64,000 nucleotides of DNA from an uncultured Flavobacteriales bacterium (GTDB taxonomy: Bacteria; Bacteroidota; Bacteroidia; Flavobacteriales_D; Crocinitomicaceae), in the NCBI GenBank assembly GCA_943789205.1, contig CALSTG010000001.1:1602435-1666434 (forward strand). Direction: 5' to 3'. Shown piece by piece: positions 26,564 through 35,277 of this stretch (its first letter is position 1; the number at the start of each line of letters is the position of its first letter). A program made the position numbers and the translations under genes. The notes under the pieces were generated by a model. It saw only the letters and a program-made list of their open reading frames with translations. It was not told where the DNA came from and did no database searches.

Positions 26564-26947
26564 CTAAAAAGGCAGGTCGTCTTTTTCTCCTGAGCCCTCA
26601 GCTGAAGCTGATGGTTGGGCATCTAAGGACATGTCAGAAGGCCCTGCGGCAGGAATTCCTCCGCCTTGACCCATTTTCTCGATTCTCCATGCATCGAGGG
26701 TATTAAAGTACTTTACAACGCCGTCTGGACTTGTCCATTCACGTCCTCTTAAATTAAAAGATACTTCAACTTGATCTTCAACAGCATAGCCGTTTAGCAT
26801 ATCGCACTTGTCCTGAACTGACTGAAACATCACATCTTGCGGGTACATAGAGGAAGTATCTGTAACAACAAACTCTCTTTTTTTGAATTTTTCGCTAATG
26901 ACCTGTGTCTCGTTAATCACCTTAATTTTTCCTTGAAATTTGAACAT
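26564..26947 (-). CDS. DUF3127 protein with SSB-like acidic tail
   Basis: 127 residues. Residues 1-95 are a compact beta-rich domain with the DUF3127 features (Ile-Lys-Val-Ile-Asn-Glu-Thr-Gln-Val-Ile, then Phe-Lys-Lys-Arg-Glu-Phe-Val-Val, then Val-Ser-Phe-Asn-Leu-Arg-Gly-Arg-Glu-Trp), suggestive of an OB fold. A Gly/Pro/Ser-rich linker of about 25 residues leads to the C-terminal tip EKDDLPF, which strongly resembles the protein-binding tip of single-stranded DNA-binding proteins (DDDIPF). Function is not established; a nucleic-acid-binding role is inference. It precedes the terminator shared with aroA and follows a flavin reductase gene by 14 bp. Confidence 0.8.
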   Translation of the reverse strand: MFKFQGKIKVINETQVISEKFKKREFVVTDTSSMYPQDVMFQSVQDKCDMLNGYAVEDQVEVSFNLRGREWTSPDGVVKYFNTLDAWRIEKMGQGGGIPAAGPSDMSLDAQPSASAEGSGEKDDLPF

Positions 26948-26961
26948 TTTTTATATTGTAT

Positions 26962-27855
26962 TTAGTTGTTAAAAGAAAGAAGTGTCAACCACGCCTCTTC
27001 CAAATCATTTTTTTCTAATAGTAATTTCGCCCTCTTGTGAATTTCAATTTCTAGCTGAGTGGCATCCTCCTCCAAAGATAAAAACAATTCACTTAATTCT
27101 ATGAGTTTGTATTCATTTACATCAGTCTCATTAGGGATTGATTCGATCCCTGCTAATTGACCTAAATTATTGGCAGTCAAGACATCACTGTTTTTAATGT
27201 CTTCAGGTAATTCATCGTATCCAATTCCGCAAGTTGTAATCGGTTTTGGTATTTCAAACATAGAGTTTTCATCCGCCCGACAATACCAATTACCTCCCAT
27301 TCTAGATACAAGATCAATTTTTTGTTGATCAATCATTTGCTGCTCATCTAGGATGGCTTCATCTATATGTATCCTCAATACTTCACAGATGATTAGGTTT
27401 CCAGCACCACCTTGATCTCCGAGTTCTATAACTTCATTGACTTTACACTCAAATTGAACGGGAGATTCTTTTATTCTAAAAGGTTGAACGCATTCCGAAG
27501 CCACAGGAGTAAGACCACTTTTTACGAACTCATCCACGCTTGAAGGATATGGAGAGCTTGCAAGACTCATTTGGTGTACCAATTCAAAATTCACAACGTT
27601 GATCACAACCTCTGGAAGTATTTTAACATTGTTATATGTGTCTTTAGTGGTATTAGTTCTTCCCGACCTTGCCGGTGAAAAAACAAGTATTGGCGGATTT
27701 GCACTAAATGCATTGAAAAAACTAAAAGGTGCAAGATTTGCTACACCATCTTTATCTATAGTGGATGCAAACGCAATAGGCCGTGGGCCAACAGCCCCTA
27801 AAAGATACCTGTGTAACTTAGGTATTTCAATGTTTTTTGGATTTATTGTTTTCAT
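26962..27855 (-). CDS. Flavin reductase family protein
   Basis: 297 residues. The N-terminal two thirds match the FMN-binding split-barrel flavin reductase-like family: Val-Gly-Pro-Arg-Pro-Ile-Ala-Phe-Ala-Ser-Thr near 22-32, Asn-Leu-Ala-Pro-Phe-Ser-Phe-Phe-Asn near 40-48, and Ile-Asn-Val-Val-Asn near 85. Such enzymes use NAD(P)H to reduce flavin or act as flavin-dependent oxidoreductases. The C-terminal roughly 90 residues are an extra helical extension rich in Glu/Leu. Cytosolic; substrate unknown. A TAATTTTG box lies 14 nt before the start. Confidence 0.83.
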   Translation of the reverse strand: MKTINPKNIEIPKLHRYLLGAVGPRPIAFASTIDKDGVANLAPFSFFNAFSANPPILVFSPARSGRTNTTKDTYNNVKILPEVVINVVNFELVHQMSLASSPYPSSVDEFVKSGLTPVASECVQPFRIKESPVQFECKVNEVIELGDQGGAGNLIICEVLRIHIDEAILDEQQMIDQQKIDLVSRMGGNWYCRADENSMFEIPKPITTCGIGYDELPEDIKNSDVLTANNLGQLAGIESIPNETDVNEYKLIELSELFLSLEEDATQLEIEIHKRAKLLLEKNDLEEAWLTLLSFNN

Positions 27856-27869
27856 AACTATTTGAGTTA

Positions 27870-27877
27870 CAAAATTA
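27870..27877 (-). promoter_or_regulatory. Candidate -7 box (TAATTTTG) for the flavin reductase gene
   Basis: An exact TAnnTTTG match on the minus strand, 14 nt before the ATG at 27855. The -33 element is not clear. Confidence 0.4.
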
Positions 27878-27972
27878 ATTAGAACTAGAAGTTATTGCTC
27901 TTGATTCCATCTTTTTTATTCACAATTCTTATTCTTTTCTTTTAAAGTCATTGAGATTTGTATTTTAGTCAT

Positions 27973-28816
27973 ATGAAACAGAATGCTTTGTTTTTATTCT
28001 TTATAAGTTTTCTTTGTCTTCACTCTGGCATGGCTCAGAATGTCATGGATCAAAATGGCAGAAAGACCGGGAAATGGGTTTTTAAAGGAAAAGACCATCC
28101 TTCATCAACTTATCAAGATGATTTAAAAACTGAGGAAGGAAACTTTATTAATGGAAGAAAGGAAGGGATTTGGATCCGCTATCATCGCGACGGTAAAACC
28201 CCAAAATTGAAAGGTAATTACCGTAATAATCGCCCTGAGGGGTTTTATATTAGATACCACCGAAACACAAAAAAAATGGAGGAAGCAACCTTCATTCAAA
28301 ATAAGTATAAGGGCGCATGTGTGCGTTATTTTAATAATGGTAAGATTGCATACAAAGGTAACTATAACAACAGCGGTCAAGAGTCAGGAACAATACAGGT
28401 ATTTCTTCAAGAACGGTGAGTTACAGTTAGAATATTCCGCAAAAAATGGTAAGCCTTTCGGAACAATAAAACATTACTATAAAAACGGATCGTTAAAATA
28501 TGAAGTTATTTTAAACGATGCAGGAAACAAGAAATCTGTCAAGACTTACCAACCATCGATTCAAAAGCCTGTGACTGTTGTTAGGAATAATTCTTCTCGA
28601 CCACCTCGTATAACCAAACCTAATACGCGCGGGGTTCAGTTTGAAGAATTTGGTTACAATAAGGTCTATAATAAAAATGATGAAATTTGGATGGATGGAA
28701 CGTTTAGAAACGGGTCTTTATGGGATGGTAAGGTTTATGAGTATGATGCAGATGGTATTATTATGAAGGTAAAAGTTTATAAAAACGGAAAGTACCATTC
28801 AGATGGACAGTTTTAA
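27973..28816 (+). CDS. Secreted MORN/YwqK-like repeat protein; frameshifted as written
   Basis: After removal of one base near 28396 the gene encodes about 280 residues. The ATG at 27973 gives a signal peptide ending near Gly-Met-Ala-Gln. The rest consists of short tandem MORN-like beta-hairpin repeats of the YwqK type, each about 20-23 residues with Gly-Asn-Tyr/Phe, Gly and Tyr at regular spacing (Gly-Lys-Trp-Val-Phe, Gly-Ile-Trp-Ile-Arg-Tyr, Gly-Phe-Tyr-Ile-Arg-Tyr, Tyr-Phe-Phe-Lys-Asn-Gly-Glu). These are often labelled YwqK-family antitoxins, but in Bacteroidota they are mostly exported and no toxin gene is adjacent. Function unknown. Confidence 0.75.
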
Positions 28817-28833
28817 TATTCTAATAGTTCTTT

Positions 28834-28841
28834 TACTTTTG
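28834..28841 (+). promoter_or_regulatory. Candidate -7 box (TACTTTTG) for fabD
   Basis: TACTTTTG fits TAnnTTTG and ends 16 nt before the fabD ATG. A TTTT at 28811-28814, 19 nt upstream, could be a one-mismatch -33 element overlapping the previous stop codon. Confidence 0.45.
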
Positions 28842-28857
28842 TGACAAAAAAAGAAAT

Positions 28858-29745
28858 ATGAAAGCTTATGTTTTTCCTGGTCAAGGTGCTCAATTTTCCG
28901 GAATGGGCAAGGACCTATATGAATCCTCTACGCAGGCAAAAGATATGTTTGACGCAGCAAATGATATTTTGGGTTTCGACATTCAAAAAGTAATGTTTGA
29001 AGGGACTGCAGAAGAGCTAAAACAAACAAAAGTTACACAACCAGCCATTTTTTTACATTCCACAATATTAGCTACATGTTTAGGTGATGTATTTCAACCA
29101 GACATGGTCGCGGGGCATTCATTGGGTGAATTTTCGGCTCTTGTTGCTAACAAATCATTAAGTTTTGAGGACGGATTGTCTTTAGTGTCTAAACGAGCAA
29201 TGGCGATGCAAAGAGCGTGTGAAAAGGAACCGTCAACTATGGCAGCTATATTAGGTCTTGATGATGCTTTAGTTGAAAGTATTTGTGCTGAGGTAGATGG
29301 AGTTGTTGTTCCGGCAAATTACAATTGCCCAGGACAATTAGTGATCTCAGGTGCAATACCTGCTGTTGAAGAGGCTTGTGAAAAGCTCAATTCGGCTGGG
29401 GCAAGAAGAGCTATGCTTCTTCCAGTTGGAGGAGCATTTCATTCTCCATTAATGGAGCCTGCTCGTGAGGAATTGGCTGCAGCTATTGAAGCAACAAGTT
29501 TTAACAATCCAATCTGTCCAGTCTATCAAAATGTGAATGCTCAACCTGTATCGGATTCAGCGTTAATCAAAAATAATTTGGTGTTGCAGCTTACAGGTGC
29601 TGTCAAATGGACTCAAATAATGGAGCAAATGTTAGCAGATGGCGCAGGGCATATTATTGAGGTTGGTCCTGGGCGTGTACTTCAAGGTCTATTTAAAAAG
29701 GTCAATCGCGAGGTCTTGACAGAAGGTGCTAGTTTAGCGCAATAG
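28858..29745 (+). CDS. fabD: ACP S-malonyltransferase
   Basis: 295-residue malonyl-CoA:ACP transacylase of type II fatty acid synthesis. The nucleophile Ser88 sits in GHSLG (86-90), the catalytic histidine is H195 in Gly-Ala-Phe-His-Ser-Pro-Leu-Met, and the N-terminal Phe-Pro-Gly-Gln-Gly oxyanion loop is at 6-10. Length and motifs are standard. It acts in the cytosol, loading malonate onto ACP. It stands alone here, away from acpP/fabF. The 3' end overlaps the convergent truA by 17 bp. Confidence 0.95.
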   Translation: MKAYVFPGQGAQFSGMGKDLYESSTQAKDMFDAANDILGFDIQKVMFEGTAEELKQTKVTQPAIFLHSTILATCLGDVFQPDMVAGHSLGEFSALVANKSLSFEDGLSLVSKRAMAMQRACEKEPSTMAAILGLDDALVESICAEVDGVVVPANYNCPGQLVISGAIPAVEEACEKLNSAGARRAMLLPVGGAFHSPLMEPAREELAAAIEATSFNNPICPVYQNVNAQPVSDSALIKNNLVLQLTGAVKWTQIMEQMLADGAGHIIEVGPGRVLQGLFKKVNREVLTEGASLAQ

Positions 29746-30475
29746 GGTAGACGACATCCCAAAGATATAATCCGTCTGCTGGAGCAGAAGCTGCCGCTTT
29801 TTGTCTGTCTTTTGAAGCAATGATATTTTTAAAATCTTCCAAACTCAATTTATTTAGACCGACTTCGACAAGTGTACCGACAATTGCACGAACCATGTTC
29901 CTCAGGAACCGATTTGCCGAAATTTCAAATACAATCTCATTATCAAAAACACTAATAGATGCATTTGAAACTTTACAGATGTGGTTTTTAACATCGGTAT
30001 GTTTTTTGGAAAAGGCCTCAAAATCTTTACCTCCAATCAAAAGATTAGCTGCTTCTTGCATCTTATTTGTATCTAATGATTGTGAAATCATCCAAGAGAA
30101 TGATTTTTTAAAAGGATCTTTTTTTGAATGAATAAAATATCTGTAGGTTCTAAGTTCAGCATTAAATCTTGCGTGCAATTTTGGATCTACCTCTTGAATG
30201 TTCTGTACAGCAATACTTTTGGGGAGCACAGCGTTCAATTTATAGATGAAGTCTTTTGGGCTCATTTTTAGATTTAAGTCAGCATGAAAAAAGTATTTTT
30301 TTGCATGAACACCCGTATCTGTTCTTCCGCAGCCCACGATAGGAACTTGCTTTAAAGAGCAAAGGTTATATAAAGCATTTTCAATGGTGTCTTGAACTGT
30401 TGGTTCGTTAGGTTGAGATTGCCAGCCAAAGAAATCTTTACCATCATAGGAAATTTCAAAAAAATAACGGTTCAT
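29729..30475 (-). CDS. truA: tRNA pseudouridine(38-40) synthase TruA
   Basis: 248 residues from the ATG at 30475, chosen because Arg-Tyr-Phe-Phe-Glu-Ile-Ser-Tyr-Asp-Gly is the normal family N-terminus; an upstream in-frame ATG at 30493 adds six residues. The catalytic aspartate is D53 in Gly-Arg-Thr-Asp-Thr-Gly-Val-His. Downstream motifs include Arg-Tyr-Phe-Ile near 115 and Asn-Arg-Phe-Leu-Arg-Asn-Met-Val-Arg near 190. It isomerises uridines 38-40 in tRNA anticodon arms. It may be co-transcribed with the PD40 gene upstream, 31 bp away. Confidence 0.93.
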   Translation of the reverse strand: MNRYFFEISYDGKDFFGWQSQPNEPTVQDTIENALYNLCSLKQVPIVGCGRTDTGVHAKKYFFHADLNLKMSPKDFIYKLNAVLPKSIAVQNIQEVDPKLHARFNAELRTYRYFIHSKKDPFKKSFSWMISQSLDTNKMQEAANLLIGGKDFEAFSKKHTDVKNHICKVSNASISVFDNEIVFEISANRFLRNMVRAIVGTLVEVGLNKLSLEDFKNIIASKDRQKAAASAPADGLYLWDVVYPIALN

Positions 30476-30506
30476 ATCATAATACTCATGCAATAAATAG
30501 AAAATT

Positions 30507-31871
30507 CTATTTTAGAAAAGGGAAATTTGAATTTGATAGATCAAATTGAAATATATCATAGCTAAAGTAGCCATCATAATCTGTAATCGCTGAAACGGTT
30601 CCCATCTTAAATTCTGGGAAATATTGAAAATGTGTGTCGTCGTTTACCGTATTAATAGCAGCACCCATATTTACAGGTTTCCCCCATTTGTTGTTGTCCC
30701 ATTTGCAGTAATAAACATCATATCCTCCCATTCCAGGAAGCGCATCACTACTAAAAAAGAGAAAATTACCATCTGCAGTTATAAAGGGTGTTGTTTCCCG
30801 ACCTGTAGTATTAATTTCTTTTAGTGAGGTTACTTCTCCCCATTTATCATCAATACGTTGCACAGAATACAAGTCAGTTAAGCTTTTTTCAGCATTTCTA
30901 TCACTTACAAAAATCATTGTCTGTGTTGCCGTTTCGTCTTCATCAAAGCTGGTATCTGTAATCGTTGCTGCCCCTTCAAAATAACTTGTATTAATAGATT
31001 CAGATTTAATAGGGTCAATATACCAAGAGCTGTCTTCTTCGTCAGTTTCAAACTCATATAATTCTGAACTTTGGGTTGATTTTTCTATAGTTGCAGAAGT
31101 ATTAATTGTGAGAAGACCATAATTACCATCTCTAGAAATAAAATTTAAAGCATCAAAACCCTCGGTATTGTAATCTTCCATTTCCGAAATATTGATAACC
31201 CAATTCTTTTTTTCCGTGTTCCAATCTGCGCGATAGATGTCTTCATAAAACTTCTGGTCACCATAATTGATGTTATTTCCAGTTGTTTCGGGTTGTCTTG
31301 CCGTAAAGTACAGTCTTTGCTTATCATAAATAAGAATCGCACCATATTCGTCGTACTTCGAGTTTACAGCACGCGAAAAAGGTTTGCAGATATATTTAAC
31401 ATTATTTTTTAATTCTTTCTGGACAAAATCACATTGCTGAATAAGAATGTCAAGATCATAGTCTTTTGATATCCTCGGACCTAATTTCTCTTGAGCCATA
31501 TTATAAAAAGATCGAGCTGAATCCGTTTCGTTAACAGAATGATAAATTCTACCTAAGTAGTAATAGTATTCACCATCTTTTTTCTTTTCAATTAATTTTT
31601 GAGCGGCAATTGCATTTTCATGTGAGTCATAAAAACTTCGAAGTTCAAATTCAGCAACACTCAGCTGATAACAAGCTTCTCCTGATAAAGGATTTTTAAG
31701 TTTTGCTCTTTTGTACGTAAGCATGGCTTCACTAATCCGTCCTGCATAGAATAATTCATTTCCTTCGCCAATTAGTTTTTTTGCGGTCAATTTGTCAAAA
31801 AATGAAACTTTTTGCCCTAATAAATTAAGGGAGCATACTAAGATGAGTAAAAAGGAAACGATTTTGCGCAT
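30507..31871 (-). CDS. Exported TPR plus PD40 (WD40-like) repeat protein
   Basis: 454 residues. A signal peptide (about 1-19, cleavage after Leu-Gly-Gln) is followed by TPR-like helices at about 30-130 (Gly-Asn-Glu-Leu-Phe-Tyr-Ala-Gly-Arg-Ile, Tyr-Tyr-Leu-Gly-Arg-Ile-Tyr). From about 170 to the end are TolB/PD40-like beta-propeller blades with Leu-Tyr-Phe-Thr-Ala-Arg, Met-Ile-Phe-Val-Ser-Asp-Arg and Leu-Phe-Phe-Ser-Ser-Asp. The plan matches the N-terminal half of the TPR-PD40-OmpA proteins of Bacteroidota, which include the T9SS component PorE, but the OmpA domain is absent. A role at the cell envelope is inference. Confidence 0.7.
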   Translation of the reverse strand: MRKIVSFLLILVCSLNLLGQKVSFFDKLTAKKLIGEGNELFYAGRISEAMLTYKRAKLKNPLSGEACYQLSVAEFELRSFYDSHENAIAAQKLIEKKKDGEYYYYLGRIYHSVNETDSARSFYNMAQEKLGPRISKDYDLDILIQQCDFVQKELKNNVKYICKPFSRAVNSKYDEYGAILIYDKQRLYFTARQPETTGNNINYGDQKFYEDIYRADWNTEKKNWVINISEMEDYNTEGFDALNFISRDGNYGLLTINTSATIEKSTQSSELYEFETDEEDSSWYIDPIKSESINTSYFEGAATITDTSFDEDETATQTMIFVSDRNAEKSLTDLYSVQRIDDKWGEVTSLKEINTTGRETTPFITADGNFLFFSSDALPGMGGYDVYYCKWDNNKWGKPVNMGAAINTVNDDTHFQYFPEFKMGTVSAITDYDGYFSYDIFQFDLSNSNFPFLK

Positions 31872-31969
31872 AGCTGATTTTAAATATACAAGTCTTGGTC
31901 CAATGTAAAAATATTACTTTTTCTGTATTTAAGCTTGATTCATGTTTTATGATTCTAAAAAGTGTAAAA

Positions 31970-31997
31970 TGAAAAAAGGACCCGCAGGTCCTTTTCA
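31970..31997. terminator. Bidirectional intrinsic terminator downstream of metK
   Basis: GGACC (31978-31982) and GGTCC (31987-31991) pair around CGCA, extended by flanking A and T runs. It lies 18 bp past the metK stop on the minus strand. Confidence 0.8.
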
Positions 31998-32015
31998 TTT
32001 TTATTTCAATTCTTT

Positions 32016-33269
32016 TTACAGGCTAAAATCGACCTTAATATTTTCAACGAAGTTTAATTCTTCCCATGGAAATAATTTTACGTTCATTTTTTTAATTGTT
32101 CCTGAAGCATCTTTAAAAACTTTCTCTACTTCAGTGCATTCTCGACCCATGTGACCGTATGCTGCAGATTCGGAATAAATCGGAGTTCTTAAGTTGAATC
32201 TTGTTTCTATAGCAAACGGACGCATGTCAAAGAGGTTCTCTAGTTTTCTTGCAATTTCTCCATCTGTAAGATTCACCTTAGCTGTTCCGTAGGTGTCGAC
32301 ATATAAACCCATAGGCTTTGCGACACCGATAGCATAGGCTACCTGAACCAAAATTTCATCACTTAACCCTGCTGCAACCGCATTTTTTGCAATATGTCTT
32401 GTTGCGTATGCTGCAGATCGGTCAACTTTTGAAGGGTCTTTACCTGAAAAAGCTCCTCCTCCGTGTGCTCCTTTGCCACCGTATGTATCCACTATTATCT
32501 TTCTTCCTGTAAGCCCGGTATCTCCATGAGGTCCACCAATCACGAAAACTCCTGTTGGGTTGACATGGTAAGTTATATTTTCCGTAAATAATGCCTGTGT
32601 TTCCATTGGTAAAAGGGCTTTAACACGAGGGATTAGTATTTCGATAACATCTTTTTTAATTTTTGCCAGCATTTCAGACTCACCAGCAAAATCATCATGC
32701 TGGGTAGAAATTACAATTGCATCGATTCGAATTGGTTTATTGTCGTCTGAATATTCTATGGTTACCTGTGATTTTGAATCGGGTCTTAAATAGGTAATTT
32801 CATTATTTTCCCTTCTGAGTGCCGCCAATTCTTTCAATAATAGATGTGAAATTTCCAATGGTAGGGGCATATAGCTTTCAGTTTCGTTTGTTGCATAACC
32901 AAACATCATTCCTTGGTCACCAGCACCTTGCTCTTCTTTAATTGCTCGCTCAACACCTTGGTTTATATCAGAGGACTGCTCGTGAATAGCAGAAAATACA
33001 CCACAAGAATTACCATCAAACATATATTCGCTTTTTGTGTAACCAATTTTATTGATTACATCTCGAGCAATTTTTTGGACATCTAAGTAGGTGTTCGATT
33101 TCACCTCTCCTGCCAATACAACTTGACCTGTAGTCACTAAAGTTTCACAAGCAACTTTTGAATCTGGGTCAAAAGCTAAAAAATTGTCTATTAAGGCATC
33201 AGAAATTTGATCTGCTACCTTGTCTGGATGTCCTTCAGAGACAGACTCTGAGGTAAATAAATAGGCCAT
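32016..33269 (-). CDS. metK: S-adenosylmethionine synthetase
   Basis: 417 residues. Forms SAM from methionine and ATP. The N-terminal [12 protein letters not shown] and the glycine-rich loops [11 protein letters not shown] and Gly-Gly-His-Gly-type [12 protein letters not shown] are the family signatures. Length is slightly above the E. coli enzyme, as usual in Bacteroidota. Transcription is probably from the TATCTTTG box at 33290-33297 and ends at the hairpin after the gene. The 5' leader is only about 20-28 nt, too short for a SAM riboswitch. Confidence 0.96.
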   Translation of the reverse strand: MAYLFTSESVSEGHPDKVADQISDALIDNFLAFDPDSKVACETLVTTGQVVLAGEVKSNTYLDVQKIARDVINKIGYTKSEYMFDGNSCGVFSAIHEQSSDINQGVERAIKEEQGAGDQGMMFGYATNETESYMPLPLEISHLLLKELAALRRENNEITYLRPDSKSQVTIEYSDDNKPIRIDAIVISTQHDDFAGESEMLAKIKKDVIEILIPRVKALLPMETQALFTENITYHVNPTGVFVIGGPHGDTGLTGRKIIVDTYGGKGAHGGGAFSGKDPSKVDRSAAYATRHIAKNAVAAGLSDEILVQVAYAIGVAKPMGLYVDTYGTAKVNLTDGEIARKLENLFDMRPFAIETRFNLRTPIYSESAAYGHMGRECTEVEKVFKDASGTIKKMNVKLFPWEELNFVENIKVDFSL

Positions 33270-33289
33270 AGTATATTTATATTAGGGTG

Positions 33290-33297
33290 CAAAGATA
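33290..33297 (-). promoter_or_regulatory. Candidate -7 box (TATCTTTG) for metK
   Basis: An exact TAnnTTTG match on the minus strand, 20 nt before the metK ATG and just before the 3' end of the upstream dehydrogenase gene. Confidence 0.5.
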
Positions 33298-33303
33298 CTA
33301 AAA

Positions 33304-34467
33304 TCAGCTAAAAAATTTCTTATTTCCTTTTACCATTGTTCGAAGTAATGGGTTGGGTCGGTATCTATCTTCTCCGTAATAATCAAATAAGTCTTGGAGC
33401 CTATTTAAAATAACTTCAAGCCCTATTTCATCTCCCCACTGTAAAAGTCCTTTTGGATAATTTACACCTTTTGTCATTGCTAAATCAACATCCTTGGGAG
33501 TAGCTACTCCCATAAAGACAGCATCCACAGCCTCATTAATCAATAAGCATAATATACGATCTAAAATAGTTCGTCCAAGTTTCTCATCTTTATTGGCCTC
33601 CTTGTTTAGGGCTACATTTTCATAATGGTAGTAGCCTCGTCCAGATTTACGACCGTAAAAGCCAGCTTCGGCGTATCTTTTTTGAGTAAATGAAGGTTTA
33701 AATCGTGGGTCATAAAAGAAGGCTTGAAACACGGATTCTGTCACGGCAAAATTTACATCATTTCCGATATAATCCATTAATGTAAAGGGACCCATTTTAA
33801 ACCCCCCCAAATCTTTAAGTGCCCAATCGATTGTTGCAAAATCTGCTAAACCTTCTTCATAGATACGAAGGGCCTCACCGTAAAATGGGCGCGCAACTCG
33901 ATTTACAATGAAACCGGGCGTGTCTTTACATAACACGACAGTTTTACCCCATTCGGTTATTAGAGATTTTGAAATTTCAATTGTCTCTTTTGTAGTTTGA
34001 ATCGATGGAATGATTTCAACCAAAGGCATCAGCGGAGCAGGGTTGAAAAAATGAATACCAATAATTCTTTCAGCATTATGAAGTGCAGCACCTATAGATG
34101 CAATTGAAAGTGAGGAAGTATTTGAGGCAAGTATACAGTGTTCTGAAACAATGTCTTCAAGTTTTTTAAAAACTTCGTGCTTAATTTTTATATTTTCCAC
34201 AATGGCTTCAACCACAAGACCACATGGCCATAAGTCACCTATGTTTGTTGTAAACAGAATACGATCATTTATTTTCTTCCTTTCAGAATCAGAAATTCGT
34301 TCTTTTTCTACAAGCCTTTTCAGAACTTTATCAAGTCCTTCCTTTGCTTTAGATAGTTGGTTTTCGTTATGATCATGCACCACCACTTGGTGCTTATTTT
34401 GTGCCGCTATTTGAGCAATCCCAATGCCCATTGTGCCAGAACCAACTACGCCAATTGTTTCAATCAT
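33304..34467 (-). CDS. 3-hydroxyacyl-CoA dehydrogenase (PaaH-like)
   Basis: 387 residues. The NAD-binding loop Gly-Ser-Gly-Thr-Met-Gly is at about residues 8-13, followed by His-Phe-Phe-Asn-Pro-Ala-Pro-Leu-Met and Gly-Phe-Ile-Val-Asn-Arg of the family. A second C-terminal 3HCDH domain (about 290-380, Asn-Glu-Ala and Met-Thr-Lys-Gly-Val-Asn-Tyr-Pro) is present. It oxidises 3-hydroxyacyl-CoA to 3-ketoacyl-CoA. It overlaps the PaaG-like gene by 4 bp (ATGA), so the pair is coupled. In phenylacetate degradation PaaH acts on 3-hydroxyadipyl-CoA; that specific role is inferred from its partner. Confidence 0.85.
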   Translation of the reverse strand: MIETIGVVGSGTMGIGIAQIAAQNKHQVVVHDHNENQLSKAKEGLDKVLKRLVEKERISDSERKKINDRILFTTNIGDLWPCGLVVEAIVENIKIKHEVFKKLEDIVSEHCILASNTSSLSIASIGAALHNAERIIGIHFFNPAPLMPLVEIIPSIQTTKETIEISKSLITEWGKTVVLCKDTPGFIVNRVARPFYGEALRIYEEGLADFATIDWALKDLGGFKMGPFTLMDYIGNDVNFAVTESVFQAFFYDPRFKPSFTQKRYAEAGFYGRKSGRGYYHYENVALNKEANKDEKLGRTILDRILCLLINEAVDAVFMGVATPKDVDLAMTKGVNYPKGLLQWGDEIGLEVILNRLQDLFDYYGEDRYRPNPLLRTMVKGNKKFFS

Positions 34468-35237
34468 TTTCCTATGAATTTTGCAGGTCTTTTTTCGAGA
34501 AAAGCCTCGACTCCCTCATTAAAGTCTTGGGTTTGTCCTGCTTCATTTTGAAGCATCTCCTCAAGATTTAATTGGTTTTCTAATGTATTTGATAAACTTT
34601 CATTCACTGCTTTTTTAGTAAGCCCAAGAGCCCTTGTTGGCATTTTTGCAATTTTCTCCGAAAATGCAACCACAGTTTCAGTAAAGACTTCATCTTCAAC
34701 AGCTTTGTAAATCATTTGCATTTCTTCAGCTTCAGTTGCGCTTACCTTATCACCTGTCATCATAAGAGCCATTGCCTTCTGTGTTCCAATAATTCTTGGA
34801 AGAAAATAGGTGCCTCCTGAATCTGGAATTAATCCAATTTTAGAAAATGCCTGAATAAACGAGGCACTCTTTTTTGCAAAAACGATATCACAGGCTAATG
34901 CAATATTGGCTCCAGCTCCAGCAGCAACGCCATTGACAGCAGCAATGATAGGTTTTTGTATATTTCGGATGCGTTGAATTATAGGATTGTAATGCTCACC
35001 TACAATACTTTTTAATGCAGGACCTTCAGGGTCAATAACCTCGGCAAGATCCTGACCTGCGCAAAAAGCCCTACCATCACCTTGCAATACGATAGCTCTG
35101 ACCTCTGCGCTTTTTTCACATGCATCTAGGGCACTTTGAACGGCCATTGCCATTGTTTTATTGAAAGAATTAAAAACTTTTGGCCTATTAAAAGTTATGA
35201 AGAATACCCCATTTTTTTGTTCAGTAATGATTTCCAT
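34464..35237 (-). CDS. Enoyl-CoA hydratase/isomerase family protein, PaaG-like
   Basis: 257-residue crotonase-fold protein. The motifs Phe-Asn-Arg-Pro-Lys near 15, Gly-Arg-Ala-Phe-Cys-Ala-Gly-Gln-Asp-Leu near 55-64 and Gly-Val-Ala-Ala-Gly-Ala-Gly near 103 (oxyanion hole) are those of PaaG, the isomerase that opens the ring epoxide of phenylacetyl-CoA towards the oxepin. The C-terminal Phe-Leu-Glu-Lys-Arg-Pro also fits. A general enoyl-CoA hydratase role cannot be excluded. It lies first in a two-gene operon with the 3-hydroxyacyl-CoA dehydrogenase, 40 bp after the WYL regulator gene. No paaABCDE or paaK is in the window. Confidence 0.8.
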   Translation of the reverse strand: MEIITEQKNGVFFITFNRPKVFNSFNKTMAMAVQSALDACEKSAEVRAIVLQGDGRAFCAGQDLAEVIDPEGPALKSIVGEHYNPIIQRIRNIQKPIIAAVNGVAAGAGANIALACDIVFAKKSASFIQAFSKIGLIPDSGGTYFLPRIIGTQKAMALMMTGDKVSATEAEEMQMIYKAVEDEVFTETVVAFSEKIAKMPTRALGLTKKAVNESLSNTLENQLNLEEMLQNEAGQTQDFNEGVEAFLEKRPAKFIGK

Positions 35238-35277
35238 ATCTCGTTTCTTACGACTGTAAAAGTAACAATAAGTTGAA

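Noticed and set aside
27973-28816. Toxin-antitoxin system (YwqK antitoxin label)
   Set aside because: The protein has a signal peptide and MORN-like repeats, and there is no adjacent toxin gene. The antitoxin name is a family label only.
33270-33303. SAM riboswitch upstream of metK
   Set aside because: The leader between the -7 box and ATG is about 20 nt and cannot hold any SAM riboswitch.
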